Below are positions 9,146-17,808 of a DNA stretch of 64,000 bases, one piece after another. Source of the stretch: Primorskyibacter sedentarius (GTDB lineage: Bacteria > Pseudomonadota > Alphaproteobacteria > Rhodobacterales > Rhodobacteraceae); the NCBI RefSeq assembly GCF_004342065.1, contig NZ_SLZU01000011.1:1-64000 (forward strand), written 5' to 3'. Below the pieces are notes generated by a model, which had not been told where the DNA came from, ran no database searches, and saw only the letters and a list, made by a program, of their open reading frames with translations. The position numbers and the translations under genes are program-made. The number at the start of each line of letters is the position of its first letter. Positions within the stretch are counted from its first letter, which is position 1.

Positions 9146-9607
9146 TTACAGATCGGGGTGCGGGAGTGTCATTGACCGTTTCACCGTGCCGTAGGCAAAG
9201 CTGGTATCAATCGATGCGATGCCGGGGATGCGGTGCAGACGTTCCCGGACGAACCGTTCGTAATCCGCGAGGTCCCGGGTCAATACCCGAAGAATGTAAT
9301 CGTCGCTTCCCGTGACGACATAGCAATCCAGGATTTGGTCAATCCCGCGGATCCTGGCCTCGAACGCCTGCACCGCCTTGCCGGTATGTTCGGACAGTCG
9401 AATACGCACAAAGACCGTGATAGGCAGTCCGAACGCGTCCTCATCAACAATCGCGGTATACCCCTTGATCACGCCTGCCGCTTCGAGCGCGCGAGTTCGC
9501 CGCAAACACGGAGATGGCGACAGGTTTACAGCATCCGCCAAATCCTGATTGGTGAGTCGGCCATTTTCTTGCAATGCCCGGATAATTTGCAGGTCTTTCC
9601 GGTCCAT
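9146..9607 (-). CDS. Lrp/AsnC-family transcriptional regulator
   Basis: This 153-residue protein has an N-terminal winged helix (DRKDLQIIRALQENGRLTNQ through LSPSPCLRRTRALE, about residues 2-50). A C-terminal RAM ligand-binding domain follows (YVVTGSDDYILRVLTRD near 95). Lrp/AsnC proteins bind amino acids and regulate transport or metabolism genes. It is transcribed divergently from an EamA exporter and an aminotransferase, separated by about 116 bp, and is the likely regulator of that pair. The start MDRKDL is chosen over a 20-residue longer frame because the family normally begins at LDxxDxxIL-like sequence. Confidence 0.92.
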   Translation of the reverse strand: MDRKDLQIIRALQENGRLTNQDLADAVNLSPSPCLRRTRALEAAGVIKGYTAIVDEDAFGLPITVFVRIRLSEHTGKAVQAFEARIRGIDQILDCYVVTGSDDYILRVLTRDLADYERFVRERLHRIPGIASIDTSFAYGTVKRSMTLPHPDL

Positions 9608-9723
9608 TTTCCCGAATTTCTTAGCAGAACATGCCAAGATTGTATCTTTTCGAGCAATAGTTAGCAACTAAATGCCTCGGTCGATCGTGTAGCCTGAAGA
9701 CATCTTCAACCGGACCTGTTGCC

Positions 9724-10641
9724 ATGTCTTATGCGATCTCTTCCGTACCAAACCCAACCTCATCTGTTTTCTACCCCCGCGACACGGTCTTCGGATATTT
9801 CGCGATGGGGATCACCCTTTGCATCTGGGCGGGGTTTGCCTTGTCAGCACGGGCGACCGAGAGCTCTCATCTTGAAGTGGCCGATGTCGCGTTCATTCGC
9901 GCCTGCGTGCCCGCGCTCGTCCTCTGCCCTTTTCTTTGGCTCCGCCGGGAAAAGCTGCGAGCCCTTCCGTTGCGCTATGCGGCCACCATTGCCATCGGTG
10001 GCGGCGCGCCATTTTTCGCGTTGGCCGCCATCGGAGGGGCGCTCACCTCTGCAACCCATGTCGGTGCGTTGATCGCGGGAACGGTGCCGGTCTCGGTGGC
10101 CCTGCTGATCTGGGCGGGGACCGGGCGGCGGCCTACCTTCCGCGCGGCCTGCGCCCTATTGACGATTGCCTGCGGCGCGTTGCTGCTCCTCTTGTCATCA
10201 GACACCCATGACAGCCACATGGCATGGGGCGTTGTTAGCTTGCTGATGGCCAGCCTTGCCTGGGGTGCCTACACGATCGGTCTGCGCAACAGCGGGCTGG
10301 ACCCGTTGACGGCAGGTGCCCTCGTCTCTGTGCCCTCTGCGGCGATACTCTTGCCCTTGATCGCAACGGGCACTGTGCCCACCGCGCTTGTCACCAGCCC
10401 TGTCAACGAATTGATCGCGTTCATCTTCGTGCAGGGCGTTGGGGTCGGCCTTGTGGCAAGCCTGACCTATACCACCGCGATCAGGCTGTTGGGAGCCGAC
10501 AAATGCGCCGCCATCGGGGCCGCCGCACCTGCGCTGACGGCGGTTCTGGCCTGGCCCGTGCTGGGCGAAGCGCTCAGCATCCCCATTCTCGTCGCCGTCT
10601 GCGTCATTTGCGCTGGCATTTGGCGCGCGAACAAATCGTAG
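9724..10641 (+). CDS. EamA-family (DMT) transporter
   Basis: The 305-residue protein is very hydrophobic, with about ten membrane segments in two repeated halves (FAMGITLCIWAGFALSARA in the first, MAWGVVSLLMASLAWGAYTIG in the second). This is the organisation of drug/metabolite (DMT) exporters of the EamA type, which include amino-acid and metabolite exporters of the inner membrane. It is followed 12 bp later by an aminotransferase and is divergent from an Lrp-type regulator. That context points to export or uptake of an amino acid or keto acid. The exact substrate cannot be read from the sequence. Confidence 0.88.
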   Translation: MSYAISSVPNPTSSVFYPRDTVFGYFAMGITLCIWAGFALSARATESSHLEVADVAFIRACVPALVLCPFLWLRREKLRALPLRYAATIAIGGGAPFFALAAIGGALTSATHVGALIAGTVPVSVALLIWAGTGRRPTFRAACALLTIACGALLLLLSSDTHDSHMAWGVVSLLMASLAWGAYTIGLRNSGLDPLTAGALVSVPSAAILLPLIATGTVPTALVTSPVNELIAFIFVQGVGVGLVASLTYTTAIRLLGADKCAAIGAAAPALTAVLAWPVLGEALSIPILVAVCVICAGIWRANKS

Positions 10642-10653
10642 GAGCCTCAACCG

Positions 10654-11835
10654 ATGCTGCATCACTTGCCCATACTGTCCCCTGATCCCATCTGGGGCCT
10701 CACTGCGGAATTTCAGGCCGATCCGCGCCCGGAAAAAATCGACCTGATCGTCGGTGTTTACCGCGACGAAACCGGGCAGACGCCCACGTTGAACGTCGTC
10801 AAAGAGGCCGAGCGTCAACTGGCGGCGACCGCGGGTTCCAAAGCTTACCGGCCCTTGGCTGGCAATGCGGCCTTCAACGCCTCTATGACACGGTTGCTGC
10901 TTGGCGACGGGGCCTCTTCGCTGGAACGGGCAGCGACAATCCAGACCGTAGGCGGCACCGGAGCGCTGCGGCTCTTGGGCGATTTTATCAAGCTCGCACA
11001 GCCAGAGGCCACGGTTTGGACAACGGATCCCGGATACATCAATCACCGCCCGATATTTGAAGCCGCGGGGCTGCACGTGCGCGACTATCACTGGCGCCAG
11101 CAAGCAGAAGGCATTGATGTCGAACTGGCCTTCAACAGTTTGGCGGACGCCCGGCCCGGAGACGTGCTGTTGATCCATGGCTGCTGTCACAATCCGTCGG
11201 GCATAGACCCAAGCGCCGAGGACTGGGCAGAGATCGCCGCGTTCTGCGCAAAGCGCGACGTGGTTCCATTGATTGACATCGCATATCTGGGCTTTGGCTT
11301 GGGGCTGGATGAAGACGCCGCAGGGCTGCGCCATCTGGTCGAGGCGCTGCCGCTGGTGCTGTGTGCCGCGAGCTGTTCCAAGAATATGGGGTTATATTGT
11401 GATCGCCTTGGGGCTGCGATGATCGTGGCGCCGAATTCAGGTGTGCTTGCGAACACGACCCGCAATCTGGAGAATCTGGGACGGACCAATTACTCCATGC
11501 CGCCGGAACACGCGGCGGCGGTGGCAAATATCGTGTTCAGCGCCAAGGATCAGTGGGCCGCCGAACTTGCCGCCATTCGCAACCGGGTGTCTTCTTTGCG
11601 CACCACATTCTGCGACACACTGGAAAGCATCGGCGCGCCAGCCTCGTTTCAGGCGTTGCGTCAACACAAGGGTATGTTCTCGATACTGCCACTGAGCCCC
11701 GCGCAGATGCAAAGGCTGCGTGCAGAACATGGTATCTACGGCAGCAATACCGGCCGCGTGAACATCGCCGGACTGCGCGCCGCAGATATCCCGATGGTCG
11801 CCGACGCAATCGTGAAAGTCGCGGCATACCACTGA
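10654..11835 (+). CDS. Aromatic/aspartate-type amino acid aminotransferase
   Basis: This 393-residue fold-type I PLP enzyme matches the AspC/TyrB subfamily. It has the N-terminal LSPDPIWGLTAEFQADPRP with DLIVGVYRDETG, and LLIHGCCHNPSGIDPS (about 171-186), which carries the PLP-ring Asn. ASCSKNMGLYCDRLG near 247 supplies the Schiff-base Lys, and an Arg-rich C terminus follows. It transfers amino groups between aspartate or aromatic amino acids and 2-oxoglutarate in the cytoplasm. GGAG lies 9 bases before the ATG. It is co-oriented with the EamA transporter and probably forms an operon with it under the divergent Lrp regulator. Aromatic versus aspartate preference is not resolved. Confidence 0.92.
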   Translation: MLHHLPILSPDPIWGLTAEFQADPRPEKIDLIVGVYRDETGQTPTLNVVKEAERQLAATAGSKAYRPLAGNAAFNASMTRLLLGDGASSLERAATIQTVGGTGALRLLGDFIKLAQPEATVWTTDPGYINHRPIFEAAGLHVRDYHWRQQAEGIDVELAFNSLADARPGDVLLIHGCCHNPSGIDPSAEDWAEIAAFCAKRDVVPLIDIAYLGFGLGLDEDAAGLRHLVEALPLVLCAASCSKNMGLYCDRLGAAMIVAPNSGVLANTTRNLENLGRTNYSMPPEHAAAVANIVFSAKDQWAAELAAIRNRVSSLRTTFCDTLESIGAPASFQALRQHKGMFSILPLSPAQMQRLRAEHGIYGSNTGRVNIAGLRAADIPMVADAIVKVAAYH

Positions 11836-12531
11836 GAAAGTGACGTCACGCCTCTGCTGCGCTCACCCGATACCAGCTTCTACCTACGTATTAGCGTGGT
11901 CATTTGGGGCGCAGCCAATGCCCCTTCGTCCGCATGTCCTGGCCTTCGATTGATCCGTCAGGGCGGGATGCAAACTGGCGTTGCGGTTCTGCGGGGACGG
12001 CGGCCATTGCAGGAAGCTGACGAAAAGAAGATCCGCCGGGAGGATCAGGACGAAGGGGACATTCCCACGAAAGGCAGGTTCAGGTTGGCAAGGATGACGA
12101 AGAGCTAAGCGTTCGGTCTTGAAGCCGTCCATGGGACCAGTCGATGCGATGGCGATGTCGATCAGGGCAAGTCCCATGCATTCGATGACCTCCCGCTCGG
12201 CACCAGGCGCGTGGTCGTGTTGGGGCCGAATGGTCAGGAGGCCGTCCGAGAGGCGTTCCAGTTCCTCGGCGAAATTGAGGACCCCGACCGCGTGGAGAGA
12301 GTCCACTCCCAGCTGATTCAGTTGAAAAGCTCGTGCTTTATCGACGGGTATCGGGCTGATCCAACCCGCGCATTTGGCGGGAGGATTTGCGATGATGGGA
12401 CCAAGGCAGGGGGCGCAGCCGTGGCTACTCTACGAATTCTCCCTCTACGCCATCTGCATCAGTCGCGGCGAGGCAATTCCCCGACCAACCCAGCAAATGA
12501 TAGACTTTTCCTTTCGCTCAGGTTCTTCTGA
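11836..12531. other. Gene-poor, probably decayed stretch
   Basis: The longest frames are a minus-strand 140-residue ORF (11884-12306) and a plus-strand 106-residue ORF (12211-12531). I recognise neither, and their overlap and composition look like non-coding or decayed DNA. It adjoins two broken reading frames downstream, which supports a decayed region. Confidence 0.35.
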
Positions 12532-12684
12532 CCGATAACTGAAATCACAGTTACTCAGGAGAGCGATGACGCCTCAAAGGCCGCGCTGCGCGCCAAAGAC
12601 GCAGCCGCCCAGCAAGCGGCTGTTGTCCGCGATATTACCGATGCGCCCCTGAAACGCTATGAACAGGAGCGGGGCGGAACCTGA
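12532..12684 (+). pseudogene. Orphan C-terminal-looking fragment, 50 codons
   Basis: The frame is open from a stop at 12529-12531 to TGA at 12682-12684. Its codon use looks coding (alanine-rich, ending in LKRYEQERGGT), but it has no credible start or ribosome binding site. It lies 30 bp before the dehydrogenase pseudogene, as the tail of an upstream operon gene would. I cannot name the parent family. It could equally be chance open frame. Confidence 0.3.
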
Positions 12685-12714
12685 CCCGGCCCCGATGCAA
12701 CTGGAGAAGGCCGC

Positions 12715-13171
12715 ATGAATGAAACAGTTGCCGTGAGTGGCTGCGGCCTGATCGGCCGGGCATGGACCATCGCCTTTGCCCGCGCGGGCTGTGATGTTCG
12801 GCTTTGGGATGCGAACCCCGCCGTGCTTGGCGCCGCGCATGGCTTGCTGGAAACGGCGTGTCTCGCGGCAGGCGCAGACCTTGCAATCCTGGCCCGCGTC
12901 AGCATCCACCAGACCCTCGCCGAGGCTGTGAGGGGGACGGTCTGGGTTCAGGAAAACGTCCCTGAAAAGCTCGACGTCAAACAGGCGATCTATGCCAACC
13001 ATGGCACGGCTGGCAGACAGCAGCGCCCGGGGCGAGGCATTCACCCGGTCTTCCGCCGACAAGCTGGCAGCTGCCCTGCCCCCCGATCGCGTGGCAGACC
13101 TGCCGCTGTTGCGCGATCGCAATCTGGCCACGCTCGCGAATTTCCACACGACCCTCAACCAAAAGGACTGA
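12715..13171 (+). pseudogene. 3-hydroxyacyl-CoA dehydrogenase family pseudogene (internal deletion)
   Basis: The first about 93 residues are a clear NAD-binding half (VSGCGLIGRAWTIAFARAGCDV, then VWVQENVPEKLDVKQAI) of the 3-hydroxyacyl-CoA/L-carnitine dehydrogenase family. After about 12990 that frame loses resemblance. The +1 frame from 12992 (MPTMARLADSSARGEAF) to TGA 13171 (LLRDRNLATLANFH) then reads like the family's C-terminal tail. About 155 residues, including the catalytic middle, are missing, and the two parts are out of frame. The original was probably about 310 residues. It stops 3 bp before the BKACE gene, the usual partner in carnitine breakdown clusters. The upstream part still carries a start with GGAG close by. 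Confidence 0.8.
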
Positions 13172-13174
13172 TCC

Positions 13175-14107
13175 ATGGCGTCCAAACGCAAGGTCATCAT
13201 CACCTGCGCCGTGACTGGCGCAATCCACACGCCCTCGATGTCGGAACACTTGCCTGTCACTGCACAGCAAATTGCCCAATCCGCCATTGAGGCCGCCGAG
13301 GCGGGTGCCGCTGTGGTTCACCTGCATGCCCGCGACCCCGAGGATGGCAGACCTGACCAAAGCCCCGAAGCGTTTACCCCCTTTCTGCAAGTCATCAAAC
13401 AGCGGAGCGACGCCGTGGTGAACATCACCACCGGTGGTGCCCCCACCATGAGCATTCACGACAGGGTGCGCCCCGCCGCCACCTGGAAACCCGAACTTGC
13501 GTCACTCAACATGGGGTCGATGAATTTCGGCCTGTTCCCGATGCTCACGCGCTATGACGCGCAGTTGAAGCATCAGTGGGAACGCGACTACCTTGGCAAC
13601 AAGGGGATCCTGTTCCGTAACACGTTCGAAGATATCGAACACATCCTCACCACGCTGACCGAGCATGGCACCCGCTTCGAATTTGAGTGCTACGACACGG
13701 CGCATCTTTATAATCTCAAGCATTTCCACGATGCAGGGCTGGTGAAAGGCCCGCTTTTCATCCAGACGGTTTTTGGCCTGATGGGCGGCATCGGGGCGCA
13801 TTATGATGACGTCATGCACATGAAGCGGACCGCCGACCGGCTGTTTGGCGAAAATTACCGCTGGTCGGTGCTTGGCGCGGGCAAGAACCAACTGCCTATC
13901 GCCGCGATCTCGGCAGCCCTTGGTGGACATGTGCGTGTCGGGCTTGAAGATTCGCTCTGGGCCGGTCCCGGCGAGCTCGCCGAAACCAACGCCCAACAGG
14001 TCGTGGCCGCGCGCCAGATTATCGAAGGCCTTGGCCTCGAAGTTGCGCGCCCTGACGAGGCTCGCGAGTTGCTGGCACTGAAGGGTGCTGATGCCGTCGG
14101 GTTCTGA
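13175..14107 (+). CDS. BKACE-family 3-keto-5-aminohexanoate cleavage enzyme-like protein
   Basis: This 310-residue protein matches the BKACE family (formerly DUF849): TCAVTGAIHTPSMSEHLPVT near the N terminus, the metal-binding AAVVHLHARDPEDGRP (His49, His51), and VRVGLEDSLW near residue 250. BKACE enzymes condense a beta-keto acid with acetyl-CoA to give acetoacetate and a CoA ester, with Zn2+. Dehydrocarnitine, 3-keto-5-aminohexanoate and others are known substrates. The 3-hydroxyacyl-CoA-dehydrogenase-like pseudogene just upstream suggests a carnitine-type pathway whose first step is now broken. AAGGA precedes the ATG. The gene itself looks intact; its substrate is inferred. Confidence 0.9.
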   Translation: MASKRKVIITCAVTGAIHTPSMSEHLPVTAQQIAQSAIEAAEAGAAVVHLHARDPEDGRPDQSPEAFTPFLQVIKQRSDAVVNITTGGAPTMSIHDRVRPAATWKPELASLNMGSMNFGLFPMLTRYDAQLKHQWERDYLGNKGILFRNTFEDIEHILTTLTEHGTRFEFECYDTAHLYNLKHFHDAGLVKGPLFIQTVFGLMGGIGAHYDDVMHMKRTADRLFGENYRWSVLGAGKNQLPIAAISAALGGHVRVGLEDSLWAGPGELAETNAQQVVAARQIIEGLGLEVARPDEARELLALKGADAVGF

Positions 14108-14321
14108 GCCCGCATTCGCCGCCATCCGAACGCCGCCCATGCGTGAGCTGCCGGAAGCTGGGCCTCCGGCAGTTTTCGAGATCGGGCTGAGGCCCACTAT
14201 TGCCAGGCGCCCTCGCCACGTCGCGCATTGGTTTGCGTTGCCTTCAGGCCGGACTTTTGACCGGCGTGAAGGCAGACTTTCGCGAATATGCGCGGGCGCC
14301 ACGAACACCCCTCCGGGCGCG

Positions 14322-14357
14322 ACAAAAACCCCGCCATGACACAAGATGGCGGGGTCT
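14322..14357 (-). terminator. Rho-independent terminator of the ABC importer operon
   Basis: The 9-bp arms CCCCGCCAT and ATGGCGGGG (14329-14337 and 14346-14354) pair perfectly. In the minus-strand sense TTTTTGTC follows. It lies 34 bp after the stop of the ATPase gene. The plus-strand side has only a weak T stretch. Confidence 0.85.
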
Positions 14358-14390
14358 CTTCGTTTTAATGGAGGTCAGGTATCGGTGCGG

Positions 14391-15212
14391 TCAAACGGTG
14401 CCGCCGAGCGACCCTTCAAGCTGCGCCAGTTCCTGCCCGCCAGCCATGAGGTCCTGCAGCTCTTCGGGAGTGATCTCGCCCCGTTTCGCCGTCCCCAATG
14501 TCTGACCGCGGTTGAGAACCGTAAACCGGTCACCCACCGCCAGGGCATGGCGCACGTTGTGGCTGATAAAGACCACGCCGATCCCCTGCTTGCGGACCCT
14601 GTCGATTGTCGCCAGCACATTGGAGGTCTGGCGCACGCCAAGTGCCGAGGTCGGCTCGTCGAGGATCAGGATTTTGGCACCAAAATGGACCGCCCGTGCA
14701 ATCGCCACGGTCTGACGTTCGCCGCCCGACAGCGTGCCAACCGCCTGATCGGGCCCGCGCAGGTTGATGCCCATCTTGCGCATCTCTTCCATTGTCACGG
14801 CATCGGCATGCTTCTTGTCGAAGAACTTGATCCCAGCAACCGTGCGTTCCGGCTCGTTGCCCATGAAGAAGTTCCGCGAAACACTCATCAGCGGGATCAT
14901 CGCCAGATGCTGGTGCACCGTGGCAATACCGGCAGAGATGGCATCGCGCGGGTCTTCGAAATGCATCGGCTTGCCTTCGAAGAAGATCTCGCCCGCGGTG
15001 GGTTTGTGCACGCCCGACATGGTCTTGATGAAGGTCGACTTGCCCGCGCCGTTATCTCCCAGCAGGCAATGGCATTCGCCGGGCTTCACATCGAAGCTGA
15101 CACCGGCCAGCGCAATCACCCGGCCAAAGTGCTTTTCGATGTTCTTCATCTCGATGATCGGCCGGTCCTGATCCTTGGGGTCGCCGTGATGAAACGTGGT
15201 TTCCTCAGTCAT
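14391..15212 (-). CDS. Sugar/inositol ABC transporter ATP-binding protein
   Basis: This 273-residue ABC ATPase has a Walker A (LGDNGAGKST at about 51-60), signature LSGGERQTVAIARA, Walker B ILILDEPTSALG and switch His (VVFISHN). It has a single nucleotide-binding domain, the FrcA-like subtype of carbohydrate importers, rather than the fused double-domain RbsA/MglA type. It energises import through the neighbouring permease. It starts 1 bp after the permease stop and is the last gene of the binding-protein, permease, ATPase operon. Its place beside the iol genes implies inositol import. The terminator downstream ends the operon. Confidence 0.92.
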   Translation of the reverse strand: MTEETTFHHGDPKDQDRPIIEMKNIEKHFGRVIALAGVSFDVKPGECHCLLGDNGAGKSTFIKTMSGVHKPTAGEIFFEGKPMHFEDPRDAISAGIATVHQHLAMIPLMSVSRNFFMGNEPERTVAGIKFFDKKHADAVTMEEMRKMGINLRGPDQAVGTLSGGERQTVAIARAVHFGAKILILDEPTSALGVRQTSNVLATIDRVRKQGIGVVFISHNVRHALAVGDRFTVLNRGQTLGTAKRGEITPEELQDLMAGGQELAQLEGSLGGTV

Positions 15213-15213
15213 C

Positions 15214-16338
15214 TCAACGTTCCCCCGTGATGATGCGACGGATATATGTGTTCAGGATAACAGCCCCCAGAAGGATCACGCCAAGGAACACGCGGAACAG
15301 CGAACTCTCGACACCGGCGAAAAACAGACCCTGCTGAACCACGCCGAAGATAAGCGCACCCAGTGCCGCCCCCAGAACCGAGCCATATCCGCCGGTCAGC
15401 AGCGCGCCACCAATAACCACCGCGATGATCGCCTCGAACTCCTTGAGCAGGCCGCGATCGGCCCCGGCGGACCCGAACTCCATCACCTGGCAGACGGCAA
15501 AGACCGTTGCGCAGAAGGCGGTAAACATGAACATCAGGATCTTGACGCGGTTGACCGGAACACCGGAGTTGCGGGCAGCCTCGGCGTCGCCACCGGCAGC
15601 GAAAATCCAGTTGCCGAACTTGGTCTTGGTCAGCAGCACATGGCCGAAAATGATCAGGATAATCGCCCAGACGATCAGCATTGGAATGCCGTCAACGACC
15701 GGCTGGCCCTGTTTGGTGCCGCGCTCGAAGGTCGCGATAAGCCCGGCATCACCCAGCCATGTGAACACATTGCCAAGGATCTTGCCGCCGAAAACCGGCG
15801 CGAGCCAGTCGCCTTCGGCCACGTCATTGATCCCGCCGATGATCGTCTTACGCTCGATGACCTGGGGCAGGAAAATGGTGAACCCGCGAAGAATGAAGAG
15901 GAATGCGAGCGTCACGATGAAACTTGGAAGCCCGGTGCGAATGACGATCCAGCCATTCAGCCCACCGATCGCCACGCATAAAACGAAGGTCATGATGATT
16001 GCGAGCCAGACCGGCAAGCCATAGGTGACCGAGAAAATCGCGATCATCATCCCGGCGAAGCCGATCATGGACCCCACGGAAAGGTCGAACTCTCCGGCGA
16101 TCATCAAAAGGCAGGCACCGACGGCAATGATCATGAATTGCGCCGAGACGACGGACCAGTTCATGATCCCCTGACTGTTGAACATGCCGCTGTCGAAAGC
16201 AAACAGCAAAAAGAAAGTGAACACGGCAACTGTACCGACGATGCCACCCAGTTCGGGACGGATCAACGCTTTACGAAACGCAGAAATTTCTTTGATGCGT
16301 TCGTCGGGCTTTGCCGTGGGTTGGGCCGCGTTGGACAT
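15214..16338 (-). CDS. Sugar/inositol ABC transporter permease
   Basis: This 374-residue membrane protein is of the BPD_transp_2 (RbsC/FrcC-like) type. It has about eight to ten membrane segments and the typical SVGSMIGFAGMMIAIF and AAGGDAEAARNSGVPVNRVK segments (the latter near residue 235). It forms the inner-membrane channel of the importer. I set the start at ATG 16338 because GGGGAG lies just upstream. A TTG-based extension of five residues is less likely. It is separated from the binding-protein gene by an 87-bp gap with a strong stem-loop, and from the ATPase by 1 bp. Confidence 0.92.
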   Translation of the reverse strand: MSNAAQPTAKPDERIKEISAFRKALIRPELGGIVGTVAVFTFFLLFAFDSGMFNSQGIMNWSVVSAQFMIIAVGACLLMIAGEFDLSVGSMIGFAGMMIAIFSVTYGLPVWLAIIMTFVLCVAIGGLNGWIVIRTGLPSFIVTLAFLFILRGFTIFLPQVIERKTIIGGINDVAEGDWLAPVFGGKILGNVFTWLGDAGLIATFERGTKQGQPVVDGIPMLIVWAIILIIFGHVLLTKTKFGNWIFAAGGDAEAARNSGVPVNRVKILMFMFTAFCATVFAVCQVMEFGSAGADRGLLKEFEAIIAVVIGGALLTGGYGSVLGAALGALIFGVVQQGLFFAGVESSLFRVFLGVILLGAVILNTYIRRIITGER

Positions 16339-16384
16339 GCGACATCTCCCCAAATTGTTAGGATTCTTCTGGCGCGAAGTAGGG

Positions 16385-16414
16385 GGAAGGGTGCCTGATC
16401 GGCGGCACCCTTCC
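16385..16414 (-). promoter_or_regulatory. Strong intra-operon stem-loop after the binding-protein gene
   Basis: The 11-bp arms GGAAGGGTGCC and GGCACCCTTCC pair perfectly around an 8-base loop, 12 bp past the binding-protein stop. No T-run follows. Such structures often protect the upstream binding-protein mRNA or partly terminate, so that the binding protein is made in excess of the permease. That role is inferred from position. Confidence 0.7.
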
Positions 16415-16425
16415 GATAGGTGGAA

Positions 16426-17376
16426 TTAGCGGTATTCGCCCGCAAATTCCTCAATTTTTTCAAGGCCATCGGCGGTTACGAAGCCGGGGCCGGAATTGAT
16501 GTTGTTGCCCGGCAGAACGCCGTAGCGATGGTAGTTGGTCATCACCACTACCGGCAGGTAGGCCTGCAGGAAGGGCTGTTGGTCGATACCCCATTCGATG
16601 ACACCGCTCTTGATGCCTTCGACAATCTCGCCACCAAGGTCAAAGGTGCCGAAATAGATGTCACCGGCCATGCCGTTTTCTTCCAGCGCCAGAAGCGTCG
16701 GATCGGCAGAGGTCGGGCCAAGGGTCAGCACGGCGTCAGTGTCAGGATTGGACGAAAGGTACGCCATGACACGGTTCTTGATCTCACCCGGATCCTGGCC
16801 CGCATCGATCATCTGATTGCCAAGCTCGATGCCAAGACCATCGGCGAACCCCTGGCAACGTTCCTGCGAAGAAGGTTGCACGATGTAATGGTTCACACAG
16901 AGGAAAGAACCGATGCCATCGCCTTTGGCGCGCAGGCCAGCGGCATATCCGGCGTCGTATTCGGGCTGCCCGACATACATCAGCGCACCGATTTCGCGCG
17001 CCTTTTCGGGGCTGCCGGTGTTCATGATGATCACGTCGATGCCGCTGTCGACCGCATTGCGGATCGGGCCTTCAAGGATGTCAGGGTCAGCCAGCGTCGT
17101 GATGATACCATTCGGGCCCGAAGCTGCGGCCTGATCGATGATCCGCGCCATGTCGGCAAGGTCGCCGGTGGGCGGGTTGCGGTATTCGACCTCAACGCCC
17201 ATCTGTTCGCCGGCCAGCGCAATGCCGTTCTTGATCGTGTTCCACCAGCTGTCACTATCCGGTGCGTGGCTGACGAGAATGTATTTCTCGCCTTCGGCGG
17301 ACGCTCCCGTCGCCGCGATCATCGGCGCTGCGGCAACAGCCGTGACCATCGCCAGCTTCTTGATAATTGATGTCAT
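16426..17376 (-). CDS. Periplasmic sugar/inositol-binding protein of an ABC transporter
   Basis: This 316-residue protein starts with a signal peptide (MTSIIKKLAMVTAVAAAPMIAATGASA). A type-I periplasmic binding fold of the ribose/galactose (PBP1) class follows, with repeated segments such as NGIALAGEQMGVEVEYRN and IMNTGSPEKA. It binds the ligand in the periplasm and delivers it to the permease. It is first in the operon and has a TGCAACCGGTTGCA palindrome about 85 bp upstream. That palindrome is shared with the iol catabolic operons and argues that inositol, or an isomer or glycoside of it, is the ligand. Confidence 0.9.
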   Translation of the reverse strand: MTSIIKKLAMVTAVAAAPMIAATGASAEGEKYILVSHAPDSDSWWNTIKNGIALAGEQMGVEVEYRNPPTGDLADMARIIDQAAASGPNGIITTLADPDILEGPIRNAVDSGIDVIIMNTGSPEKAREIGALMYVGQPEYDAGYAAGLRAKGDGIGSFLCVNHYIVQPSSQERCQGFADGLGIELGNQMIDAGQDPGEIKNRVMAYLSSNPDTDAVLTLGPTSADPTLLALEENGMAGDIYFGTFDLGGEIVEGIKSGVIEWGIDQQPFLQAYLPVVVMTNYHRYGVLPGNNINSGPGFVTADGLEKIEEFAGEYR

Positions 17377-17458
17377 GTTTTCCTCCCTTTTTTACTCCAA
17401 CTCCGCGGCGGATTCGCCCCGTTCCTCACTGCCTAACGTAGCGTTAGTGCAGACATTT

Positions 17459-17472
17459 TGCAACCGGTTGCA
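17459..17472. promoter_or_regulatory. Palindromic operator (LacI-type), iol regulon copy 1
   Basis: TGCAACCGGTTGCA is a perfect 14-bp palindrome with a CCGG centre, extended to ATT...AAT with one mismatch. It lies about 85 bp upstream of the binding-protein ATG. The same core occurs at 21017-21030 in the divergent iolD promoter region. This form, with a CG-centred inverted repeat, is typical of LacI-family operators. Confidence 0.75.
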
Positions 17473-17776
17473 GAATTAATTTCGAAGGCTGCATTCCGTT
17501 GCTCCATATCTTGATCGTTTCTATTTATTCACAACAACTTACGCGAAAGAAGCGCTTGTTCCCATGTCGCAAAAGGTTGCAGAAATGGCCGCGAACATCA
17601 ACATGCGTTGTGGCGCATCTTTTTGCCTGATGCCTTGGTTCGGGACGCTTTGCGGCGCGATATGAAAAGGCGGATCGGGCACCGGGTCTGGCCCGAATTC
17701 CGTGCGCCCCTCTCTGGTGTCGGTCGAACCCGCAATGACTGCCATAGAAGGCACGAAATTGCACCGCGCTGCGGTT

Positions 17777-17801
17777 GAGCGGGGCACATCTCGCCCCGCT
17801 C
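17777..17801 (-). terminator. Hairpin just after the oxidoreductase gene
   Basis: The 9-bp perfect arms GAGCGGGGC and GCCCCGCTC surround a 7-base loop, 8 bp downstream of the 17809 stop. No T-run follows in either direction, so termination may be weak or factor-aided. Confidence 0.5.
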
Positions 17802-17808
17802 CCTGACG

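Larger units (their letters stand above)
17377..17808. other. 432-bp regulatory gap with no clear gene
   Basis: The right part holds a transcription end-like hairpin and the left part the operator upstream of the binding-protein gene. A weaker palindrome-like site, GCAAAAGGTTGC, lies near 17567-17578. A 33-codon plus-strand frame starting at 17563 (MSQKVAEMAANINMR) has no ribosome binding site I trust. I see no supported coding gene. Confidence 0.5.

Noticed and set aside
10198-11334. 378-residue minus-strand frame over the aminotransferase and the EamA transporter
   Set aside because: It runs antisense to two well-recognised genes and has the composition of a codon shadow.
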